From: Deltaproteobacteria bacterium
GTDB lineage: Bacteria; Myxococcota_A; UBA9160; SMWR01
NCBI GenBank assembly: GCA_019313605.1
Contig: JAFDAW010000049.1
Coordinates: 1 to 12,765 of the forward strand
Length of the DNA stretch: 12,765 nucleotides
Direction: 5' to 3'
The notes beneath the pieces were generated by a model. It was not told the DNA's origin. It made no database searches and saw nothing but the letters and a program-made list of their open reading frames with translations. Below, in pieces: positions 7,282 through 12,765 of the stretch (position 1 is its first letter; every line of letters starts with the position of its first letter). The translations under genes were made by a program, and so were the position numbers.

Positions 7282-7725
7282 ATGACTATCGAAATCCGCA
7301 CGATCCTCGTCCCGATCGATTTCTCGGACAGTGCCCGCAACATCATCGAGTGGGCGGCCCATCTCGCCAGTGGATCAGAGTGCAAGCTGGTTCTCTTCCA
7401 CGCCTACCACCTGCCGGTCGAATTTCAACAGCTCGAGGGCGCCTACCTGCCGCCCGATTTCTGGGCGAACGTGAAATCCGAATCACAAGCGTCTCTCGCT
7501 CGTCACGAAGCTGAACTCCGAGAGAGCGGACACACGGTAGAGTCGGTGGTCCGCGAAGGCTACGCGGCGACGGCAATTGTCGACGAGGCGATCGAACTCG
7601 GCGCCGACCTCATCGTGATCGGCACCCACGGTCTTTCGGGTCTCAAGCACATGTTGCTCGGAAGTGTCGCTGAGCGGGTCGTCCAAAAGGCACCTTGCCC
7701 CGTCCTGACCGTGAAGGGCAGCTGA
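7282..7725 (+). CDS. Universal stress protein (UspA family)
   Basis: A 147-residue single-domain UspA protein, cytoplasmic and probably ATP-binding. The start TILVPIDFSDSA (7-18) carries the conserved Asp13, and the C-terminal GTHGLSGLKHMLLGS (114-128) matches G-x2-G-x9-G-S, the ATP-binding signature. The ending APCPVLTVK is typical. ATG 7282 is preferred over GTG 7267 because family members start just before the first strand; AGG lies 8 bases upstream. It is the only plus-strand gene here, divergent from tRNA-Ala and convergent with the response regulator. Usp proteins act in stress survival; a specific role cannot be read from sequence. Confidence 0.95.
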   Translation: MTIEIRTILVPIDFSDSARNIIEWAAHLASGSECKLVLFHAYHLPVEFQQLEGAYLPPDFWANVKSESQASLARHEAELRESGHTVESVVREGYAATAIVDEAIELGADLIVIGTHGLSGLKHMLLGSVAERVVQKAPCPVLTVKGS

Positions 7726-7755
7726 GGCAGCTGACTGAGGCGCATCGCGGCTACC

Positions 7756-7782
7756 GGCGGGCGACGGAGGCCGCCGCCCGCC
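7756..7782. terminator. GC-rich hairpin between convergent genes
   Basis: GGCGGGCG (7756-7763) pairs with CGCCCGCC (7775-7782), and an inner CGG/CCG (7765-7767 with 7771-7773) closes a 3-nt loop. It lies 30 bases past the usp stop and 43 before the end of the converging regulator gene. No U-tract follows on either strand, so a terminator role is probable but not canonical. Confidence 0.45.
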
Positions 7783-7825
7783 TGGAATCACCAGAGCAAT
7801 GTCGTTCTTCGCTCGCGATCTCGCC

Positions 7826-8431
7826 TCAAACGGTCTCGAAGAAATAGGTCATCCGGACCTGAAGCGCGGTGGCGAGCTTGTGAAGCGTCGACATCGAAGC
7901 CGCGCTCTTCCCCAACTCGATCTGGGAGATCAAGCTGACGGAAAGGCCGGTTCGGTTGGCGAGCTGCTTCAGAGTGAGTTGTGCCGCAGAGCGCTTCTCG
8001 CGCAACCGCTTGCCGACCACCTGATTGAGCCGGGTCTCGAGGTCGACGAGCAATCCCTTTTCGCGAATCGCGCTTTGGATCACCGCGCGGAGTTCATCCA
8101 CCTCCAGGGGCTTCTGGAGATAGTCGAATGCGCGGTTCTTGAGCGTGCGAACCGCGGCGTCGACCGTCAGAAGACCCGTCATTGCGATTACACAGATATC
8201 GGAATCTGCGTTTCGAATTCGCTCGAGCAGCTCGATACCTCGGCCTTCGGGCGGTGACACATCGAGAATCACCATCTGATAGCGGCCCTGCTTGACGGCT
8301 TCGATCACCTGCTCGGGATCGTTCAGCACCTCCGCCTGATAGCCCTCGGAAGTCAGAACGTCCTTGATCTGTACGTTGCTTCCCTCATCGTGATCCACGA
8401 CGAGAACATTCAATTGCTGTTTGGATGCCAT
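7826..8431 (-). CDS. Response regulator with XRE-type helix-turn-helix output
   Basis: A 201-residue cytoplasmic regulator. Residues 1-125 form a receiver domain: acidic pair Asp13/Asp15, phosphoacceptor Asp57 (VILDVSPP), Thr85 (AMTG) and Lys107 (LQKP). Residues 139-200 form an XRE (HTH_3) DNA-binding domain (GKRLREKRSAAQLTLKQLA, then TGLSVSLISQIELGKSAASM). This output is rare for response regulators, which usually carry OmpR, NarL or NtrC-type domains. ATG 8431 is preferred to in-frame ATG 8446 because GGAGG sits 5 bases upstream. No histidine kinase is adjacent, so the partner is unknown. It is 211 bases downstream of the exported-protein gene on the same strand and probably has its own promoter. 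Confidence 0.9.
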   Translation of the reverse strand: MASKQQLNVLVVDHDEGSNVQIKDVLTSEGYQAEVLNDPEQVIEAVKQGRYQMVILDVSPPEGRGIELLERIRNADSDICVIAMTGLLTVDAAVRTLKNRAFDYLQKPLEVDELRAVIQSAIREKGLLVDLETRLNQVVGKRLREKRSAAQLTLKQLANRTGLSVSLISQIELGKSAASMSTLHKLATALQVRMTYFFETV

Positions 8432-8436
8432 CCCAT

Positions 8437-8441
8437 CCTCC
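8437..8441 (-). promoter_or_regulatory. Shine-Dalgarno deciding the regulator start
   Basis: GGAGG 5 bases before ATG 8431 selects that codon over the in-frame ATG 8446, whose upstream AGAGG is about 11 or more bases away. Confidence 0.65.
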
Positions 8442-8563
8442 AACATCGGCCGGCTGCCACCTCTGCCCCCTGGCGCAGGTGCATGCTCGGCAATGTGAAA
8501 GCCGGTCTCCGAAGCCGCTTGAATCGCTAGGGATTTCGCCCGGCCGACCTTCGGGAGGACTGT

Positions 8564-8579
8564 TCGGTATTTCTACCGA
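8564..8579 (-). other. Hairpin with GAAA tetraloop between exported-protein gene and regulator
   Basis: The minus strand reads TCGGTA-GAAA-TACCGA, a 6-bp perfect stem closed by a GNRA-type loop, with two further possible G-U pairs outside. It lies 64 bases past the upstream gene and 133 before the regulator start. No U-tract follows, so it may be an RNA-end stabiliser or an operator rather than a terminator. Confidence 0.35.
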
Positions 8580-8642
8580 GTTCCATTAGCTCTGAATTGC
8601 GAAGAATCGAAAAAATTCAACGTCGCGGTTCGGAGTGGGCGC

Positions 8643-9422
8643 TCAGGAGTTTGGATCGGGCTCTCTGGGATTGGCGGGAGCGGTGAGCCAGTCCATTCCG
8701 AACGCGGCGGCCGGGGCGTTCGCGGGCGCGACGCGGATGACATCGAGTCGGGCGTCGGGCTGGCCGGGCGACACGACTTCGATCCAACTCGGCGCCTGGA
8801 TGCCCTCGAAGACCGTCGTCGGACCAAAGCGAAACCGGACTCCACCGGGGCGATCGACCTGCACGATCTGGTAGGTCTCCAGATCCACCCATACGGATGG
8901 CAGCATCCGTTCTTCTCCCTCCTCGCCGCGCGGCAGCCGGCCGCCAAACACGTAGCAATCGCGCTCTCCGACGCGGCCGAGAACCACCTCTCCCGATGCG
9001 ACTCCGTAACTCGCGAGCGCGGCCCGGAACGCAGCACCGGAATCGGCCTGGAGGAAGAAAGTAGGGGGAAGGAAGGGATGAGGGGGATCCAGGATCTGGC
9101 CGTCGCGGCTCGCGGTGTAGGAATTTCCCTGCAGTAGATGGCGCTCGACGAAGCCGCGGCGGCTGCGCAACTCCAGCCGGGCCAGCCCGGTCGGGTGACT
9201 TGCCAGGAGACCCGTTCCAACGGGTTCGCCATCGCCGATCCTGAGTGTGACTTCCAGCAGCACGGGAGTCGATCGGCCCGAAAGGCGGTTCGTTTCGGCA
9301 ACGGCATTCGCAATTTTTTCGGCGTTGGGGATCGCCGCGCTGGCCGAAGCCACCGCGATGCAGAGCGCCGCTACGACCTTCAGCGCGTTACATACCGGGC
9401 GCAATCGAGCCGTGACCCTCAA
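8643..9422 (-). CDS. Exported protein of unknown function, LolA-like character (tentative)
   Basis: Taking TTG 9422, the 259-residue product begins with a clear Sec signal peptide: basic RVTARLR, hydrophobic VVAALCIAVASASA (16-29), cleavage near ASA|AIP. Mature residues 33-50 look helical. They are followed by alternating strand-like segments (VLLEVTLRI, LARLELRS, SWIEVVSPGQPDARLDVIRV) resembling the LolA/LolB/LppX-type half-barrel. I recognise no family motif, so this is a fold impression only. The TTG is chosen because it overlaps the enolase stop (TTGA), GGAG lies 7 bases upstream, and the earlier open frame is inside eno. Cys21 is not in a proper lipobox, so a soluble periplasmic protein is favoured. 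It is coupled to eno and may share its transcript. Confidence 0.7.
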   Translation of the reverse strand: MRVTARLRPVCNALKVVAALCIAVASASAAIPNAEKIANAVAETNRLSGRSTPVLLEVTLRIGDGEPVGTGLLASHPTGLARLELRSRRGFVERHLLQGNSYTASRDGQILDPPHPFLPPTFFLQADSGAAFRAALASYGVASGEVVLGRVGERDCYVFGGRLPRGEEGEERMLPSVWVDLETYQIVQVDRPGGVRFRFGPTTVFEGIQAPSWIEVVSPGQPDARLDVIRVAPANAPAAAFGMDWLTAPANPREPDPNS

Positions 9423-10720
9423 CCTGCCACTCCGGCGAGTCCGCTGCGGCCCGCATAGCTGGCGCGATCCCCGAGTTCTCGCTCGATGTAGAGCAGCCGA
9501 TTGTATTTGCAGACCCGGTCGGTCCGACAGAGCGAACCCGTTTTGATCTGGCCGCAATCCGAGCCCACCGCGAGATCGGCGATCGAGGTGTCCTCGGTCT
9601 CGCCTGAGCGGTGGGAAATCACGGCCGCAAACCCCGCTTCGCGCGCTCTTCGGATGGCTTCGAGGGTTTCGCTGAGTGTTCCGATCTGATTCAGCTTGAT
9701 CAAGATCGCGTTCGCAGCGCCCTCGCGAATGCCGCGATCGAGTATGGCGGGATTCGTGACGAAGAGATCGTCACCGACGATCTGGATTCGATTGCCCAGC
9801 GCTCCCGTCAGCGCCGACCAACCGTCCCAATCTTGTTCGGCGAGCCCGTCTTCGATCGACACGATCGGATATTGCGCCACCCACTCTTCCCAGAACGCGA
9901 TCATCTCTTGCGTGCTCTTGGTCGCGCCCTCTCCGGCCAACACATAGTTCCCATCTTCGTAAAACTCGCTGGCGGCGGGATCGAGTGCGATCGCCACCTG
10001 ATTTCCCGGCTCGTAGCCGGCCTTCTCGATCGCGCGGAGCACCAGCTCGATCGCTTCGCGATTGCTCGAAAGATCGGGCGCAAAACCCCCTTCGTCGCCC
10101 ACCGCGGTTGCAAGTCCCCTCTCGGCAAGGACGTCTCGCAACGTGTGAAAGATTTCCGTCCCCCAGCGGATTGCCTCCGCGAAGCTCGGCGCACCGATGG
10201 GAAAGATCATGAACTCCTGAAAGTCGACGGTGTTGTCCGCGTGGGCTCCTCCGTTGATCACATTCATCATCGGGGCCGGAAGCTGCTGCGCGGTGTCACC
10301 GCCGAGAAAACGATAGAACGGCACACCGGCTGCATCCGCGGCGGCGCGGGCGGCAGCGAGCGAAATCCCCAGAATCGCATTTGCACCGAGACGTGATTTT
10401 GTGTCGGTACCGTCGAGAGCCACCATTGCGCGATCCAGTGCGGCTTGCTCGTCGAGTCCACCGAGCGGACGGCCGATCACCTCCTGCGCGAGTTCGCCGT
10501 TCGCGTTCGCGACCGCTTGCAACACACCCTTGCCGCGAAAACGATTCGGGTCGGCGTCACGAAGTTCGAGCGCTTCGCGCGAGCCCGTTGATGCACCGGA
10601 TGGAACCGCCGCGTTCGCGCGCCGCCCTTCCGATGTGGTGACCTCCACTGAAACCGTGGGATTTCCGCGAGAATCCAGAATTTCCCGAGCCGACACTGCT
10701 GCGATGGTAGGTTCCGCCAT
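9419..10720 (-). CDS. eno: Enolase (phosphopyruvate hydratase)
   Basis: Enolase interconverts 2-phosphoglycerate and phosphoenolpyruvate in glycolysis and is also a degradosome partner in some bacteria. The 433 residues match the usual length and every catalytic position: His160, Glu169, Glu210 (GDEGGFAPDL), metal ligands Asp247 (ALDPAASEF), Glu290 (SIEDGLAEQDW) and Asp317 (GDDLF), Lys342 in the ILIKLNQIGT signature, SHRSGETEDT (369-378) and Lys393 (QIKTGSL). ATG 10720 is preceded by AGGAGAAAGA. It follows the transporter ATPase gene by 34 bases and overlaps the next gene by 4, so it probably lies inside a longer transcript. The C-terminal tail after ERELGD is about 15 residues, slightly long. 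Confidence 0.98.
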   Translation of the reverse strand: MAEPTIAAVSAREILDSRGNPTVSVEVTTSEGRRANAAVPSGASTGSREALELRDADPNRFRGKGVLQAVANANGELAQEVIGRPLGGLDEQAALDRAMVALDGTDTKSRLGANAILGISLAAARAAADAAGVPFYRFLGGDTAQQLPAPMMNVINGGAHADNTVDFQEFMIFPIGAPSFAEAIRWGTEIFHTLRDVLAERGLATAVGDEGGFAPDLSSNREAIELVLRAIEKAGYEPGNQVAIALDPAASEFYEDGNYVLAGEGATKSTQEMIAFWEEWVAQYPIVSIEDGLAEQDWDGWSALTGALGNRIQIVGDDLFVTNPAILDRGIREGAANAILIKLNQIGTLSETLEAIRRAREAGFAAVISHRSGETEDTSIADLAVGSDCGQIKTGSLCRTDRVCKYNRLLYIERELGDRASYAGRSGLAGVAG

Positions 10721-10754
10721 TCTTTCTCCTGGGCGAGTCGCGGGGCGGACGAAG

Positions 10755-11552
10755 CTAGCTCATGGCGTCCGAGGCCGCGCTCCGGGGAATCACCAGCGGA
10801 CTGCCATCTGGCGCCTGGATCACGTCCGCGCGGATTCCGAAGGCCGCCATCAGGTTTACCGGGGTCAGTACGTCTGCTGGCCTACCACAATCGAGCACCC
10901 GGCCTTCCGCGAGCAACGCGAGGCGGTCTGACGCGCGGGCAGAGAGCGCGAGATCGTGAGAAATCACCAGCGCGCTGCGCCCATCTCGCGCGAAATCCCG
11001 CACGAGATCGAGAACAGCGACGCGATGGGCGAGATCCAGATGAGCGGTCGGCTCGTCCAGCAGCAGGACCCTCGGTTCCTGGGTCAGCGCCCGGGCAATC
11101 AAGACGAGTTGTCGCTCGCCCCCCGAAAGGTCGAGGATCGATCGGTCCGCGAACTCTTCGATGCCTACGCGTGCCATCACATCCCGCGCCAATGCGACGT
11201 CTGCGCGGGACTCGAAACCGAGCACACCCAGATGTGGCGAGCGCCCCATCAGGACGACTTCGATCACCCGAAACGGGAAGGAAACCGGCGTGTCCTGGGG
11301 AACCACCGCGAGCTCCTTCGCGAGATCTCGGCGGGAGAATTCATCGATCGGAGTACCCCGGATCGAAACCCGGCCCGCACTCGGGCGCAGTACCCGGGAA
11401 GCCACTCTCAGCAGCGTCGTCTTTCCGGCGCCGTTGCGTCCCGCAAGCGCGACCACCGCCCCTTCGGGAACCTCGAGGCTGACGCCCTTCAGGATCTCAT
11501 GCTCGCCGAACTTCAGCGCGACGTCTTCGAAACACAGTGCGGCGTCTGTCAT
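10755..11552 (-). CDS. ABC transporter ATP-binding protein, BtuD/FecE/HmuV type
   Basis: A 265-residue ATPase that powers uptake of a metal chelate such as cobalamin, haem or ferric siderophore. Walker A GRNGAGKT (38-45), Q-loop Gln86 (VVPQDT), signature LSGGE (142-146), Walker B VLLLDE (162-167) and switch His199 (ISHDL) are all present. VLMGRSPHLGVLG (100-112) is characteristic of the BtuD/FecE/HmuV subgroup. ATG 11552 overlaps the permease stop (ATGA). The upstream Shine-Dalgarno is weak, so translation is probably coupled. Last gene of the transporter set; the substrate cannot be fixed from the ATPase. Confidence 0.93.
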   Translation of the reverse strand: MTDAALCFEDVALKFGEHEILKGVSLEVPEGAVVALAGRNGAGKTTLLRVASRVLRPSAGRVSIRGTPIDEFSRRDLAKELAVVPQDTPVSFPFRVIEVVLMGRSPHLGVLGFESRADVALARDVMARVGIEEFADRSILDLSGGERQLVLIARALTQEPRVLLLDEPTAHLDLAHRVAVLDLVRDFARDGRSALVISHDLALSARASDRLALLAEGRVLDCGRPADVLTPVNLMAAFGIRADVIQAPDGSPLVIPRSAASDAMS

Positions 11553-12568
11553 GAGAACACTCTTTGGTGATAGCGTCGCAGCAACCAGAGAAAGAGCGGC
11601 CCGCCAGCGAGCGCGGTGATCGCCCCGACGGGAAGCTCGCGGCCGTCTAGAATCGTGCGTGCAATTGCATCGCAGATCACGAGGAAGGCTGCGCCGCCAA
11701 ATGCCGAAGCGGGAATCAACAGGCGGTGATCGGGGCCGAGAATGAGCCGAAGCAGGTGCGGGATGATGAGTCCGACGAAGCCGATCATTCCCGCTACCGA
11801 CACGGCCGCACCCACCATCAGTGAACTGGCGATCAACACGACCCGCCGTTGGCGATCGATGTCGACGCCGAGCTGCTCGGCGGATTCACCCCCGAGCGCA
11901 GAGAGATTCAGGCTGCGCGCGAGCGGAAACGTCGCACCGAGCCCGAGTACCAGGAACATCGCAACCCAGCCCGTCACTTCGGTTCGAATCGACGAAAGGC
12001 TGCCGATCAACCACAAGAAGATGCTCGCACCCTCGGTCAAGCCGGCCATCGATGCCAAGAACACGATCGCCGCAGACGCGAACGCGTTGAAGACCACACC
12101 CGTCAACAGCAGGCTCGTCGTGGAAACCCGAGCGTTGGCACCGGCGATCGCGTAGAGAAGTGCGATGGTGATCAGGCAACCCGCAAACGCAGCGGGTGGA
12201 ACCGCCTCGTATCCCAACCCAACGGCACTTCCGAGGCTGAGGACGAGAATTCCGCCGAGCGCTGCGCCACCGGACACCCCCAACACGTAGGGATCCGCGA
12301 GCGGATTGCGAAGCATCGCCTGGAACAGCACTCCCGATACGGCGAGGCACGCACCGACGAGCGCGCCGAGCAGCACCCGCGGAAGCCGCACGCGCAAGAC
12401 GATGTCCGCGGCGGGCCCAGTGGCGTCGCGATCCGCGAGCACCGAGAGAATCTCGCCCACGCCGAGGCCGCTGGGCCCAGCGGTCAATCCCAGTATCAGC
12501 GCACCGAGCAGGACCGCGCCGAGTACGGACAGCGACCACAAAGCCCGCATCGGCGTCAGAATTTTCAC
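11549..12568 (-). CDS. FecCD/BtuC-type ABC transporter permease
   Basis: A 339-residue inner-membrane protein with about ten hydrophobic helices, the usual size for BtuC/FhuB-half/FecD proteins. RLPRVLLGALVGACLAVSGV (61-80) followed by FQAMLRNPLADPYVLG (82-97) is the FecCD signature. GGESAEQLGVD (227-237) is the cytoplasmic coupling loop, and GFVGLIIPHLLR (263-274) is the second conserved block. GTG 12568 is chosen because it overlaps the TGA of the upstream binding-protein gene (GTGA) and has GGAGGGG about 11 bases upstream. The in-frame ATG 12550 has no ribosome site, and the longer upstream frame would run through the binding-protein gene. Confidence 0.93.
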   Translation of the reverse strand: MKILTPMRALWSLSVLGAVLLGALILGLTAGPSGLGVGEILSVLADRDATGPAADIVLRVRLPRVLLGALVGACLAVSGVLFQAMLRNPLADPYVLGVSGGAALGGILVLSLGSAVGLGYEAVPPAAFAGCLITIALLYAIAGANARVSTTSLLLTGVVFNAFASAAIVFLASMAGLTEGASIFLWLIGSLSSIRTEVTGWVAMFLVLGLGATFPLARSLNLSALGGESAEQLGVDIDRQRRVVLIASSLMVGAAVSVAGMIGFVGLIIPHLLRLILGPDHRLLIPASAFGGAAFLVICDAIARTILDGRELPVGAITALAGGPLFLWLLRRYHQRVFS

Positions 12569-12765
12569 GGGAGCTTGGCCCCTCCACCGGTGCCCGAAGC
12601 GCGATCGGCACTGCGAATTGCAGCGACCATCGTCAGCAGGGAACGGTCCAGATAGGGGCCGGGCAACGTGACCAACCCATGTGGAACCGCGACCACCCGA
12701 CCCTCCGCGACGGCCGGAATCGACATCCAACGTGACCAATGCTCGACCGCATTGATGGGATCCGC
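12565..12765 (-). CDS. Periplasmic substrate-binding protein, BtuF/FepB-like (C-terminal 66 residues only)
   Basis: The gene enters from beyond the right edge and is open from the first base on the minus strand to TGA 12567. The translated end contains HWSRWMSIPAVAEGRVVAVP and then LPGPYLDRSLLTMVAAIR. This matches the closing pattern of class III binding proteins (Trp, 'IPAV..GRV', 'PGP', final helix) that deliver cobalamin or ferric chelates to FecCD permeases. Its stop overlaps the permease GTG start. The signal peptide and binding-site residues lie outside the window, so substrate and full length are unknown. Confidence 0.8.
   Translation of the reverse strand, partial: ADPINAVEHWSRWMSIPAVAEGRVVAVPHGLVTLPGPYLDRSLLTMVAAIRSADRASGTGGGAKLP

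Noticed and set aside
9611..10396. 261-codon plus-strand frame opposite eno
   Set aside because: Antisense to enolase with all catalytic residues intact; composition is an artefact of GC-rich coding.
11849..12655. 268-codon plus-strand frame opposite the permease
   Set aside because: Highly charged Arg/Glu/Gln-rich complement of a membrane protein gene; no ribosome site or motif.
12569..12739. N-terminal extension of the permease frame up to 12739
   Set aside because: It overlaps the binding-protein 3' end in another frame, is Gly/Arg-rich and unlike FecCD N-termini, and GTG 12568 gives the expected protein.

Overview
The window reads as a chromosomal housekeeping segment of a GC-rich Gram-negative bacterium. 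Evidence is a C-terminally anchored outer-membrane beta-barrel protein, a PII/GSI-beta nitrogen module behind a sigma-54-type promoter, YgfZ, and GC-rich codon use throughout. A deltaproteobacterial or myxococcal-like lineage (old sense) fits, but this is inference and no phylogenetic marker was tested. No mobile elements, CRISPR arrays or clear signs of recent gene transfer were seen. All protein genes except one are on the minus strand.

Region 1 (1-4217), nitrogen assimilation and outer membrane. Transcription runs leftwards: a beta-barrel porin (2276-3829) with a strong intrinsic terminator, then glnB (PII) and glnA (type I glutamine synthetase), closed by a terminator hairpin at the window edge. 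Upstream of glnB lies a near-consensus -24/-12 (sigma-54) element and a leader with three back-to-back hairpins. PII senses nitrogen and energy status and controls glutamine synthetase through its adenylylation machinery. No ammonium transporter gene is linked; the porin sits upstream instead.

Region 2 (4218-7178). A tightly overlapped three-gene operon encodes a MobA-like nucleotidyltransferase, the folate-binding Fe-S repair protein YgfZ and a DUF2064/TIGR04282-type glycosyltransferase-fold protein. All three appear to use non-ATG starts, and a structured leader precedes the first gene. Upstream are tRNA-Ala(CGC), its promoter and its terminator.

Region 3 (7179-8642). A universal stress protein gene, the only plus-strand gene, converges on a response regulator whose output domain is an XRE-type helix-turn-helix.

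Region 4 (8643-12765). This looks like a leftward operon: a BtuF-like binding protein (3' end only), a FecCD/BtuC permease and a BtuD/FecE-like ATPase, together a cobalamin or iron-chelate importer. Enolase follows 34 bases later, then an unidentified exported protein whose start overlaps the enolase stop.

Five gene junctions overlap by exactly four bases (12565-12568, 11549-11552, 9419-9422, 5911-5914, 4913-4916). These overlaps were used to choose starts and imply translational coupling. I found no clearly new system. The best leads are the receiver-XRE regulator, the structured leaders of glnB and of the MobA-like gene, and the exported protein tied to enolase.
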